Position numbers and translations under genes: made by a program
In this document: in pieces, positions 42,621-50,312 of the stretch
Layout of the letters: the number at the start of each line of letters is the position of its first letter
How positions within the stretch are numbered: position 1 is the stretch's first letter
Notes under the pieces: model-generated
Database searches by the model: none
The model's input: only the letters and a program-made list of their open reading frames with translations
What the model was told of the DNA's origin: nothing
Assembly: GCF_030433675.1 (NCBI RefSeq)
Contig: NZ_JAROCB010000005.1
Location: 124,001 to 188,000, forward strand
Length of the DNA stretch: 64,000 bases
Reading direction: 5' to 3'
From: Leifsonia virtsii
GTDB lineage: Bacteria; Actinomycetota; Actinomycetes; Actinomycetales; Microbacteriaceae

Positions 42621-43604
42621 GTGAGCGAGAACCTCCCCACGCTGTCCGACGTCGCCGCGCACGCGGGCGTCTCGCTCGCGACCGCGTCCCGTGCCCTCAA
42701 CGGCAGTGCGCGGCGGGTCAACCCGGAGCTGCAGGAGCGTGTCGCCGCGTCCGCCCGGGCGCTCGGCTACAGCGCGAACGTCCAGGCTCAGGCCGTCGCC
42801 CGCGGCACCAGCAATGTCGTGGCCCTGGTGGTCGGCGACATCGCGGATCCCTACTTCGCCGCCATCGCGTCCGGGGTCATCCGGGTCGCGGACCAGCGCG
42901 GGCTCGTCGTCACGATCACCGCGACCGGCCCCTACGCCGGGGAAGCCTCCGTCGAGCGGGAGCGCGCCGCTCTCGCCGCGCTCCGGGGCCAGCGCCCCCG
43001 GGCAGTCGTCCTCGCCGGGAGCCGCGTGGACGGGGCGGCGCAGCCCGACGCGGGCAGCACGCGGGTCGCCGTGGTCGGCTCCGGCGCACCGGGGCTGCGA
43101 ACGATCGCCGTGGACAACCGGGGCGGCGCCGCGGCGCTCGCCGTCGAGCTCCGCCGGGCGGGGTACGAGGACGTCGCTTTGCTGGCCGGCCCGGAGGAAC
43201 TGGTGACGGTGCGCGACCGGGTGGACGGGTTCCGCTCGGTGATGCCGGACGCCCGCGTGGTGCACGCCGAGTTCTCCCGCGCCGGCGGCCACAGCGCCAT
43301 GGCCGGGCTGCTTGCCTCCGGGGACCGTCCCGAGTGCGTCTTCGCCGTGAGCGACGTGATGGCGATCGGGGCCATGGCGGCCCTGCGCGAGGCCGGGATC
43401 GAGCCGGGGGAGGGCATCGGGGTGGCCGGCTTCGACGACATCCCGCTGGTCGCGGATGTCACGCCGGCCCTCACGTCCGTCGCGCTCCCGCTGGCCGACA
43501 TGGGCGCCCGCGCGCTGGAGCTCGCCCTTGCGGACGAGCCGCCGGCCGACGACGAGCCGGTCGTCGCCGAGGTGCGCCTCCGCGCCTCGACGCCCCGCCG
43601 CTGA
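42621..43604 (+). CDS. LacI family transcriptional regulator
   Basis: 327 residues. DNA-binding domain 'LPTLSDVAAHAGVSLATASRALNGSARRV' and a sensor domain with 'NVVALVVGDIADPYFAAIASGVIR' and 'GVAGFDDIPLVADVTPALTSV'. The recognition residues 'SLATAS' are typical of LacI proteins that bind AARCGCTT-type sites, which fits the operators at 14140, 50258 and 51715; the assignment is inference. GTG start 9 bp after the first LacI gene, same strand, so both regulators are co-transcribed. Convergent with the importer operon, with a 9-bp gap. Confidence 0.92.
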   Translation: MSENLPTLSDVAAHAGVSLATASRALNGSARRVNPELQERVAASARALGYSANVQAQAVARGTSNVVALVVGDIADPYFAAIASGVIRVADQRGLVVTITATGPYAGEASVERERAALAALRGQRPRAVVLAGSRVDGAAQPDAGSTRVAVVGSGAPGLRTIAVDNRGGAAALAVELRRAGYEDVALLAGPEELVTVRDRVDGFRSVMPDARVVHAEFSRAGGHSAMAGLLASGDRPECVFAVSDVMAIGAMAALREAGIEPGEGIGVAGFDDIPLVADVTPALTSVALPLADMGARALELALADEPPADDEPVVAEVRLRASTPRR

Positions 43605-43613
43605 GGCGCGCCG

Positions 43614-44528
43614 CTACAGCTTGACGCCGCCCGAGATCAGGTCGATCTTCCAGTAGCGCTGCAGCGACAAGAAGAGGATCGCCAACGGCACGATCGACAC
43701 CAGCACGCCCGCGATGACGATCGAGTACTGGGCGGCCTGCCCTCCCGTGATGATCATCAGGCCGTAGAGGCCCAGGGTCAGCGGGTACAGCTGGTCGTTG
43801 TTGATCATCACGAACGGCAGCAGGAAGTTGTTCCAGATCCCGATGAACTGGAGCAGGAAGACCGTGACGAGCGCCGGCATCATCAGCCGTGAGCCGACCG
43901 ACCAGAAGATCCGCCACTCGCTGCCGCCGTCGATGCGCGCGGCCTCCATGATCTCGTCCGGGACCGAGGCCTCGGCGTAGATCTTGCACAGGTAGATCGC
44001 GAACGGCGACACCAGCTGCGGCAGGATGACGGACGCGTACGTGTTGGTCATCCCGAACTTCGCCAGCAGCAGGAACTGGGGGATGGCGAGCATGATCTGC
44101 GGCAGCAGCACGGCCGCCACGATGGTGCGGAAGATCCACTTCGACCCGGTGAACGTGTACTTGCCGAGGGCGTAGCCCGCGGCGCCCGCGATGACGGTGG
44201 ACAGCAGGCCGCCGCCGACCGCGTAAATGACCGAGTTGAGCGCCCAGCGGCCGAAGATGCCGTTGTTGTAGGTGAACAGGGCCTGCATGTTGGTCCAGAA
44301 GCCGCCCGAGAAGGACGGCACGAACGAGGGCGTGGAGAAGAGCTCGTCGTTCGTCTTGGTGGAGGCGATGAGGATCCACAGCACGGGGAGCACGCAGTAG
44401 AGCGCCCCGACGACGAGGATGAGCGTCGGCACGATGTGCAGCCCGCTGCGCGTGCGCAGCGGTGCGCGCGCACCGGAGCGTCCGGTCGTGCCTGCCTGGT
44501 CGGGTCGGGTCGCGGTGGCGGTGGTCAT
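43614..44528 (-). CDS. sugar ABC transporter permease, CUT1 MalG type
   Basis: 304 residues, six helices. 'LILVVGALYCVLPVLWILIASTK' is the first helix region and 'VPDEIMEAARIDGGSEWRIFWSVGSRLMMP' the EAA loop, with the typical EAA-x3-G. C-terminal 'FLSLQRYWKIDLISGGVKL' is the usual end of MalG-like proteins. Overlaps the upstream permease gene by ATGA. Part of a carbohydrate importer whose ATPase is not encoded here. Confidence 0.94.
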   Translation of the reverse strand: MTTATATRPDQAGTTGRSGARAPLRTRSGLHIVPTLILVVGALYCVLPVLWILIASTKTNDELFSTPSFVPSFSGGFWTNMQALFTYNNGIFGRWALNSVIYAVGGGLLSTVIAGAAGYALGKYTFTGSKWIFRTIVAAVLLPQIMLAIPQFLLLAKFGMTNTYASVILPQLVSPFAIYLCKIYAEASVPDEIMEAARIDGGSEWRIFWSVGSRLMMPALVTVFLLQFIGIWNNFLLPFVMINNDQLYPLTLGLYGLMIITGGQAAQYSIVIAGVLVSIVPLAILFLSLQRYWKIDLISGGVKL

Positions 44529-45439
44529 CGGGTCTCCCTCCGGGCGAAGCGCCGGCCGATCAGGTTGACGATCACGGTCGCCGCGACGGTCATGACGATG
44601 AGGATGAACGACGTCGCCGCCCCCTCGTAGATGCTGTTGTTGACGAAAGCGTCGGTGTAGACCCGCATCAGCGGCACCCAGGTGGACGAGATCGCGTTGG
44701 CGAGCGGCTTGAGCGTGGTGGGCTCGTTGAACAGCTGGAGTGCGCCGATCACAGAGAACAGCGCGACCATGGTGATCGCCGGCGTGATCAGCGGGAGCTT
44801 GATCCGGAGGGCGATCTGGAGCTCGCTCGCGCCGTCCAGTTCCGCGGCCTCGAACAGCTCGCGCGGGAGGCTGCGGACCGCGGTGTAGAGGATCACCATG
44901 TTGAAGCCGACCACTCCCCAGACCGCGACGTTGGCGACGGAGAAGAAGATGCCGGTGCTGCCGAAGTAGTCGATCACCTGCCCGCCGATCGGACTGGTCG
45001 CCGGCAGGTACATGAACCCCCACAGCAGCGAGGCGACGACACCTGGGACGGCGTACGGCAGGAAGATGGCGAGCCGGGTGACGCCGACCAGGCGTGCCCG
45101 CTTCGCGTCGAGGCAGAGCGCGAACAGGCTCGCCAGCACCACGGTCAGCGGCACGCCGATGACCGCGATGACGAGCATCCGGCCGAGGCTCGCCCAGAAC
45201 TCCGGGTCGGTGAGGGTGCTGATGTAGTTCGAGAGTCCCGCGAACACCTCCGTCGGGTCGCCGCCGCCGAGCAGGCCGCCGCCGACCTTCAGCTGCAGGA
45301 AGCTCAGGATCACGGCGTAGACGCCCGGCGCCACGGTGAAGAGCACCAGCAGGACGACCGCGGGCGTCACGAGGAGGACCGGGAGCAGCGTGCGCCGGCG
45401 GCGCGGTCTCCTGGTGGCGGTGGGTGCGATGGCGGCCAT
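44525..45439 (-). CDS. sugar ABC transporter permease, CUT1 MalF type
   Basis: 304 residues. 'LLPVLLVTPAVVLLVLFTVAPGVYAVILSF' is the MalF/UgpA-type first helix, and 'LPRELFEAAELDGASELQIALRIKLPLITP' the EAA loop. It lies 85 bp behind the binding-protein gene, beyond a stable hairpin, and overlaps the MalG-type gene. Together they form the channel for the sugar delivered by the lipoprotein at 45525. Confidence 0.94.
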   Translation of the reverse strand: MAAIAPTATRRPRRRRTLLPVLLVTPAVVLLVLFTVAPGVYAVILSFLQLKVGGGLLGGGDPTEVFAGLSNYISTLTDPEFWASLGRMLVIAVIGVPLTVVLASLFALCLDAKRARLVGVTRLAIFLPYAVPGVVASLLWGFMYLPATSPIGGQVIDYFGSTGIFFSVANVAVWGVVGFNMVILYTAVRSLPRELFEAAELDGASELQIALRIKLPLITPAITMVALFSVIGALQLFNEPTTLKPLANAISSTWVPLMRVYTDAFVNNSIYEGAATSFILIVMTVAATVIVNLIGRRFARRETR

Positions 45440-45482
45440 GGGCGGCGCTCCTGTTCGCGCGAGGGTGGTCAGGGGAGGGGAC

Positions 45483-45516
45483 GGGCGGGGACGGCCGGGG
45501 GGAGCCGTCCCCGCCC
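45483..45516 (-). repeat. intra-operon hairpin after the sugar-binding gene
   Basis: Perfect 13-bp arms (45483-45495 with 45504-45516), 8-nt loop, just beyond the stop of the binding-protein gene on the minus strand and before the permease genes. No T-run. Probably stabilises the mRNA 3' end of the binding-protein message or attenuates permease expression, as for the hairpin at 22981-23014. Confidence 0.68.
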
Positions 45517-45524
45517 TGGCATGA

Positions 45525-46838
45525 TCAGCCGGCGACCTTGAAGCCGATCTTCTTCATGTCGGCGACGGTCTCGTTCTGCATCGTGGTGAGCGCTGCCGAG
45601 AGGGACGTCTTGTTCTGCAGCGCTTCCCCGAACGCGTTCGAGTAGGAGTCGAACGTCACGTTGGCGTTCGGGCCCCAGATGTCGAAGGTGCGGACGCCCT
45701 TGGCCACGGTCGCCATCAGCGTGTTGTAGTCCGGCTGGTTGGACATGAACGGCGGCGGGGTCTGGAGCTCGGGAGCCGTCTGGTTCGACAGGCTGGCCGG
45801 GAAGACCTGCACGTTCTTGATCAGCGACGCGACGCCCTCCTTGGAGGAGTTCATCCACTTCACGAACTTCGCGGCCTCGGCGGGGTGCTTGGAGTTCGCG
45901 GTCACCGCCTCGGTCTCACCGCCCCAGATGCCGACCGTGTCGTCGCCTGCGGTCCAGGCGGGCAGCGGAGCGGCCTCCCACTTGCCCGCGGTGTCCTTCG
46001 CGATCGAGGGCAGCTGGTTGGGCGCCCACTGCGCGCCGACCCAGCCGACGAGCGTGCCGTTGTTCATGTCGGTGTTCCACTGCGCCGACCAGTTCGGCTC
46101 CGGGCTGACGACGCCCTGCGAGACCAGGCCGCCCCAGTAGTCCGCCACCTTCTTGCTTGCGGCGTCGTCGATGGCGACCGTCCACTCGTCGCCGGACGCC
46201 TTCCACCAGTCCGCCCCCGCCTGCTGGGCGAGGCCGGCGAACCAGCCCGGGTCGGCGGCCGTGAAGTTGCCGATGTACTTCTTCGGGTCCGCAGCGTGGA
46301 TCTTCGCCGCGTCGGCGGCGTACTCGTCCCACGTCTTCGGCGGGGTGAGCCCGAGCGAGTCCCAGATGTCCTTGCGGTAGAAGAACACCATCGGGCAGAC
46401 GTTCTGAGGCACCCCGTAGGTCTTGCCCTCGAACTGCACCTGAGCCAGCGTCGACTTCGAGAAGTCGCCGGAGAGGTCGCCCACGTACTTGTCGATGGGC
46501 ACGACCACCTTGTTGGCGATCAGCGCGGGCAGCGCCTGGTACTCGACCTCCGTCACGTCGGGGTTGGTGCCCGCCTTGTTGTTAGTGATCAGCTTGTTGT
46601 AGAGCGTGTAGCCGGTTCCCGACGGCTTGGTCAGCTTCACCTGGATGTCCGGGTTGGCCTTGTTCCACTCGTCGACGACGGCCTGCATGCCGCCGTCCCA
46701 GTTCACGTAGCTCAAGGTCACCTTGCCGCCGGACGCGGAGCTTCCGCTCCCCGTGCTCGAGCAGCCGGTCAGGACCGCGGCGGTGGCGGCGGCGACGCCG
46801 ATCACGGCGCCGACGGTCCTCAGCGTTGTCTTCCTCAC
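45525..46838 (-). CDS. sugar ABC transporter substrate-binding lipoprotein, CUT1 type
   Basis: 437 residues from GTG 46838. Signal 'RTVGAVIGVAAATAAVLTGC' with lipobox LTGC, then a Ser/Gly-rich linker and a family 1 binding fold: 'DEWNKANPDIQVKL', 'TNPDVTEVEYQALPALIA', 'YRKDIWDSLGLTPPKTWDEYA', 'WGGETEAVTANSKHPAEAAKFVKWM'. I prefer GTG 46838 because AAGGAG is 9 bp upstream; the in-frame ATG at 46847 directly abuts that site. Located between the aldehyde dehydrogenase and permease genes; ligand a sugar or sugar acid, not defined. Confidence 0.92.
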   Translation of the reverse strand: MRKTTLRTVGAVIGVAAATAAVLTGCSSTGSGSSASGGKVTLSYVNWDGGMQAVVDEWNKANPDIQVKLTKPSGTGYTLYNKLITNNKAGTNPDVTEVEYQALPALIANKVVVPIDKYVGDLSGDFSKSTLAQVQFEGKTYGVPQNVCPMVFFYRKDIWDSLGLTPPKTWDEYAADAAKIHAADPKKYIGNFTAADPGWFAGLAQQAGADWWKASGDEWTVAIDDAASKKVADYWGGLVSQGVVSPEPNWSAQWNTDMNNGTLVGWVGAQWAPNQLPSIAKDTAGKWEAAPLPAWTAGDDTVGIWGGETEAVTANSKHPAEAAKFVKWMNSSKEGVASLIKNVQVFPASLSNQTAPELQTPPPFMSNQPDYNTLMATVAKGVRTFDIWGPNANVTFDSYSNAFGEALQNKTSLSAALTTMQNETVADMKKIGFKVAG

Positions 46839-46897
46839 TGTGTGCATCTCCTTTGATGGATCGTGGTGCGGGTGTGTCGGTGCTTCGGGTGTCGGGG

Positions 46898-48319
46898 TCA
46901 GCCCTCGGCCCATGCGGGGTACTGCACCGGAGTGGTCTGGATGCCGATCCACTGCCGGTGGGTGAAGCCGGCGAGCTGTCCCTCGCCGCCGTGGCGGGCA
47001 TACCCGTCGTTCACGTGCACCTCGTTGCTCTTGACCCGCTCCGCGAAGGCGAGCCCGCGAAGCGGGTCGCCGGTGAAGACGGAGTTCATGAGCGTGCGGT
47101 GCCGGTTGACGAGGGCGAGGGCGTCCGCCTCGCTGTCGACCACGGTGATCGGCATCACCGGGCCGAAGATCTCCTCCGTGAAGACCGGCATGTCGGTGGT
47201 GACGCCGGTGAGCACGGTGGGCTGGTAGAAGAGGCCGTCATGGGTGCCGCCGACCGCGACGCGCGCGCCGGCGTCCACGGAGGGGCGGACGAGACCGTCT
47301 GCGAAGCGCCGCAATTGCGTCTCGCTGACGATGGGGCCGAGGTCGACGTCGTCGCGCAGCGGGTCACCGACGCGGAGTGCCCGCACGCGATCGACGACCG
47401 CGTCGGTGAACCGCTCGGCGACGTCGCGGTGGACGATGTGCCGCCCGGCCGTGATGCAGGTCTGACCCTGATACCAGAGGGAGGACCACACGGCGCAGCT
47501 GGCGGCCTGGTCGATGTCCGCGTCCTCCAGCACGACGAACGCGTTGTCACCGCCGAGCTCGGTGGCGACCGGCGTGAAGGACCGCGCGGCGAAGTTCGCG
47601 ATCTGATGGCCCACCTCGAACGAGCCGGTGAAGTGGATGAGGTCGAGGTCCGGGTGCTCGCTGAGCGTACGGCCCGTGGTCGGCCCGTCCCCGGGGACCA
47701 CCGCGAAGACGCCGGCGGGGACGCCGGCCGCGTGCGCCGCCTCCGCGAGCACCTGGCCCCCGGCGATCGGCGTCAGCTCGGCCGGCTTCAGCACGACGGC
47801 GTTCCCGTACGCGAGCCCGGGTGCGAGCGCGCGCATCGCCAGGCTCATCGGGTAGTTCCACGGCACGATCAGACCGATGACGCCGAGCGGAACCGCGCGG
47901 GAGAGCGAGAGCTTGCCCGACTTGTAGGGCGGCAGGATGCTGCCCGCGTTCTCGGTGAGCTGGGTGGCGGAGTTCTCCAGCTGGGTGATCGCCTGGCCGA
48001 GCTCCTCCTCCGCCTTCTCCAGCGTCCCCCCGGTCTCCCGGATGAGCAGCGTCAGCAGCTCGTCGCGGCGTGCGGCCAGCTCGCCCGCGAACCGGCGGAT
48101 GATCGCCGACCGCGTGTTCGCATCCACGTCGGCCCAGGCGGGCTGCGCCCGGCGGGCGGCCTCCACCGCGCGGTCGACCTGCGACGACGAAGCGTTGCCG
48201 TAGGTCCCGAACGGCACGCCCGAAGCCTTGTCGAGCACCGGGATGCCGTCGCCGGCCTCGGGGTGTTCGAAGCGGCCGTCGATGAAGACCTGGACGTCGT
48301 AGTCGCGCAGTTCGCGCAT
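46898..48319 (-). CDS. aldehyde dehydrogenase
   Basis: 473 residues from ATG 48319. 'VIGLIVPWNYPM' and 'LIHFTGSFEVGHQIAN' are cofactor-site motifs, the general base Glu254 is in 'TELGGDNAF' and nucleophile Cys288 in 'YQGQTCITAGRH'. This resembles benzaldehyde/vanillin-type dehydrogenases (GQTCI). The start at 48319 has GGGAGG 8 bp upstream; an in-frame TTG at 48388 would overlap the hydroxyacid dehydrogenase but has no ribosome site. Oxidises an aldehyde with NAD(P); operon context suggests a sugar-derived aldehyde such as glyceraldehyde or a semialdehyde. Confidence 0.9.
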   Translation of the reverse strand: MRELRDYDVQVFIDGRFEHPEAGDGIPVLDKASGVPFGTYGNASSSQVDRAVEAARRAQPAWADVDANTRSAIIRRFAGELAARRDELLTLLIRETGGTLEKAEEELGQAITQLENSATQLTENAGSILPPYKSGKLSLSRAVPLGVIGLIVPWNYPMSLAMRALAPGLAYGNAVVLKPAELTPIAGGQVLAEAAHAAGVPAGVFAVVPGDGPTTGRTLSEHPDLDLIHFTGSFEVGHQIANFAARSFTPVATELGGDNAFVVLEDADIDQAASCAVWSSLWYQGQTCITAGRHIVHRDVAERFTDAVVDRVRALRVGDPLRDDVDLGPIVSETQLRRFADGLVRPSVDAGARVAVGGTHDGLFYQPTVLTGVTTDMPVFTEEIFGPVMPITVVDSEADALALVNRHRTLMNSVFTGDPLRGLAFAERVKSNEVHVNDGYARHGGEGQLAGFTHRQWIGIQTTPVQYPAWAEG

Positions 48320-48380
48320 GGTGGGTGCCTCCCGGATGGTGGTGGCCGTGACGGCCGGGGTCAGGGGTTCGGTCACAGTC

Positions 48381-49391
48381 TCAGGCAACGGCGATCAGAG
48401 CTTCCTTCGTGACGGGGTGTTCGGCCGGTTCCCCGGCGACGAAACGTTCGATCTCGTGGCGGGCGCACTCGCCGAGCCGGCGCAGCTCGGTGCCGAGGGC
48501 TCCTGCGACGTGCGGGGTGATGATCACGCCGGGCAGCGTCCGGAGCGGGTGGCCGGCGGGCAGGGGCTCGGGATCGGTGACGTCGAGCACCGCCCGGAGC
48601 CCGCGGTCGCGCACGGCGGCGGCCAGCGCCTCCTGGTCGACGATCGGCGCCCGGGCAGTGTTGATCAGCGTCGCGCCGTCGGGGAGGAGTGCGAGCTGCG
48701 CGGCCCCGACCATCCCGACCGTCTCCGGCAGCAGCGGGGCGTGGATGCTGACGATGCTCGACCCGGCGAAGAGGTCGTCGAGCGGGACGCGGCGCACCGC
48801 GTCCAGGATCGGGTCGCCGGGATGGAGGTACGGGTCGTAGAGCAGCACGTCGATGTCGAAGGGCGCGAGCAGCTCGATCACGCGCCGCCCGACACGGGAC
48901 GCGCCGACGATGCCGACGGTGCGCTGGAAGTTCCCGATCCGGGGGTCGGGGTCCTCCCCGTACAGGCCGGGGTCGGCGGCGTAGCCCCGGATGTAGTCGG
49001 GGACGCGCTTGCCGGCGAGCAGGATCATGGCGAGCGTGTACTCGGCGACGGGAAAGGCGTTGGCGCTGGCGGCGCTGGTCACGAGGATGCCGCGGTCCCA
49101 GGCGGCGTCGTCGAGGTGGCCTTTGACCGTCCCGGCGGCGTGGACGATGGCGCGCAACCGGGGCATCCGGTCGAGTTCGGCGCGGCCCAGCCGGGGCGCG
49201 CCCCATCCCGTGATCAGGATCTCGACCTCGTCCAGGAGCTCGGCCGGCGCGTCGTCGAGGTCGGCGATCGCGAGGTCGGGGTCGAGCCGGGTCACCGCGC
49301 GCAGTGCCCGCAGGTCGTCGCCCGAGAACAGCAGCGGCGGCAGGTCGGGCCGCATGGCGAATGCGGCGACGGGCGTGCGCACTGCGGTCAT
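48381..49391 (-). CDS. D-2-hydroxyacid dehydrogenase family protein
   Basis: 336 residues. Nucleotide-binding block 'TVGIVGASRVGRRVIELL', catalytic Arg in 'INTARAPIVDQEAL', Glu in 'VTDPEPLP', and His in 'ITPHVAGALG' (His followed by VAG rather than the usual IG/TA). Such enzymes interconvert 2-keto and D-2-hydroxy acids, for example glyoxylate or hydroxypyruvate and glycerate. ATG 49391 follows GAGGAG. First gene of the minus-strand operon; its promoter (49455-49484) is followed by two LacI-type operators. A glycerate kinase lies at 55026, which would take D-glycerate onward. Confidence 0.88.
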   Translation of the reverse strand: MTAVRTPVAAFAMRPDLPPLLFSGDDLRALRAVTRLDPDLAIADLDDAPAELLDEVEILITGWGAPRLGRAELDRMPRLRAIVHAAGTVKGHLDDAAWDRGILVTSAASANAFPVAEYTLAMILLAGKRVPDYIRGYAADPGLYGEDPDPRIGNFQRTVGIVGASRVGRRVIELLAPFDIDVLLYDPYLHPGDPILDAVRRVPLDDLFAGSSIVSIHAPLLPETVGMVGAAQLALLPDGATLINTARAPIVDQEALAAAVRDRGLRAVLDVTDPEPLPAGHPLRTLPGVIITPHVAGALGTELRRLGECARHEIERFVAGEPAEHPVTKEALIAVA

Positions 49392-49424
49392 CGTCGACTC
49401 CTCGGGTGGGCCGGAGCCCGGTTC

Positions 49425-49453
49425 GGATAGCGCATTCCCAGAATGCGCATTCC
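49425..49453. promoter_or_regulatory. tandem LacI-type operators
   Basis: Two 14-bp sites 15 bp apart: GGATAGCGCATTCC (49425-49438) and AGAATGCGCATTCC (49440-49453), both close to the palindrome GGAATGCGCATTCC. They lie just downstream of the -10 box of the hydroxyacid dehydrogenase operon. A third GCGCAT at 49461-49466 keeps the spacing. Same site type as before the LacI gene at 41583. Confidence 0.68.
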
Positions 49454-49454
49454 A

Positions 49455-49484
49455 ATAGTTGCGCATGGCGCGCCGATTCGTCAA
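49455..49484 (-). promoter_or_regulatory. promoter of the hydroxyacid dehydrogenase/importer operon
   Basis: On the minus strand, TTGACG (49484-49479), an 18-bp spacer, then AACTAT (49460-49455), followed directly by the tandem operators. The layout (TTGACR, -10, LacI site immediately downstream) repeats at 50223 and 51686. Confidence 0.55.
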
Positions 49485-49505
49485 GCGCGAATCCGCAGAC
49501 CGTGC

Positions 49506-50195
49506 TCAGGCGGTCAGCCAGAGCGCCGCGCGACGCAGGATCTCGCGGTGCGTCGGCGACTCGTACGATGCTGCGTCGTGGCCGAGGGCGTCGTAGAACA
49601 CGCGCGCCGGACCGTACGTGCGTGCCCAGATCAGAGGGTGCTCCGCGCCCTCGTGCTCGTGCGACGCGAGCGGGACGACGTCGGCCGCGACGCGGAGATC
49701 GGTGTAGCGCTCGTCGTCGACCTCGAAGTCGTCGAGTCCGGCCACAACGTGGTGTCGCTCCGGATGGACGTGGATGCGCGCGCGGCCATAGTCGGGGTGG
49801 AACGTCGCCCCGCGAACCCACACCCCGCCCAGGATGTCCTCCCACTCGGGAACGCCGCGGAGCGAGGTCGAGCTGACATGCGATGCCAGCAGCCGCCCTC
49901 CGCGCGCGAGGTACGCCAGCAGCCCGGCCCGGCCGAGCTCTTCCGCCTCCGGGTCCGGCGTGCCCGTGAGCGCCGGGTCGCCGATGTTCAGCACCAGGAG
50001 GTCGGGATCGGCGTCGAGCCCTTCGGGGCTGTCGTGCGGATAGGCCAGTGCCGCCATCCGCGCATCCACCGCCTCCGACACCTCGACGTCGAAACCGCTT
50101 CCGCGCAGGATGTCGGCGATCCGCCCGGAGGTCTCGGCGAAGGGGTGCCACGGGTCGGCGTAGCGGCCGGCCCCGCTCAGGATCAGTGCTCGCAT
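49506..50195 (-). CDS. ThuA-like domain protein
   Basis: 229 residues. 'RALILSGAGRYADPWHPFAETSGRIADIL' opens the fold, 'LLAYLARGGRLLASHVSSTSLRGVPEWEDILGG' is the core with a conserved His, and 'ARVFYDALGHDAASY' is the C-terminal GHD block of ThuA proteins. Third ThuA-like gene of the window and the only one not beside an oxidoreductase on its own strand. It is divergent from the MFS gene at 50313, sharing a promoter region with a LacI-type operator, and so probably belongs to the same regulon as the operon at 51754-56135. Confidence 0.82.
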   Translation of the reverse strand: MRALILSGAGRYADPWHPFAETSGRIADILRGSGFDVEVSEAVDARMAALAYPHDSPEGLDADPDLLVLNIGDPALTGTPDPEAEELGRAGLLAYLARGGRLLASHVSSTSLRGVPEWEDILGGVWVRGATFHPDYGRARIHVHPERHHVVAGLDDFEVDDERYTDLRVAADVVPLASHEHEGAEHPLIWARTYGPARVFYDALGHDAASYESPTHREILRRAALWLTA

Positions 50196-50222
50196 CGAAA
50201 GTCCCTCGATCCTCTCGTCGGG

Positions 50223-50250
50223 TTGACAGCCCGGTTTCCGCGACTACCGT
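50223..50250 (+). promoter_or_regulatory. promoter of the MFS symporter gene
   Basis: TTGACA (50223-50228), 16-bp spacer, TACCGT (50245-50250). A LacI-type operator follows 7 bp downstream. Confidence 0.65.
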
Positions 50251-50257
50251 AACGCGA

Positions 50258-50273
50258 TGGTAAGCGCTTTCTC
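50258..50273. promoter_or_regulatory. LacI-type operator before the MFS symporter
   Basis: TGGTAAGCGCTTTCTC, CG-centred with the perfect core AAGCGCTT at 50262-50269. Between the divergent ThuA and MFS genes, downstream of the -10 box. Same family as 14140 and 51715. Confidence 0.7.
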
Positions 50274-50312
50274 GCGCGCGTGCCGATCAGTGACGATCGG
50301 AAGGGAAATTTC

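Noticed and set aside
40929-43292. 787-codon minus-strand frame across the membrane protein and both LacI genes
   Set aside because: Shadow of high GC3 coding on the plus strand; no ribosome site, no recognisable fold.
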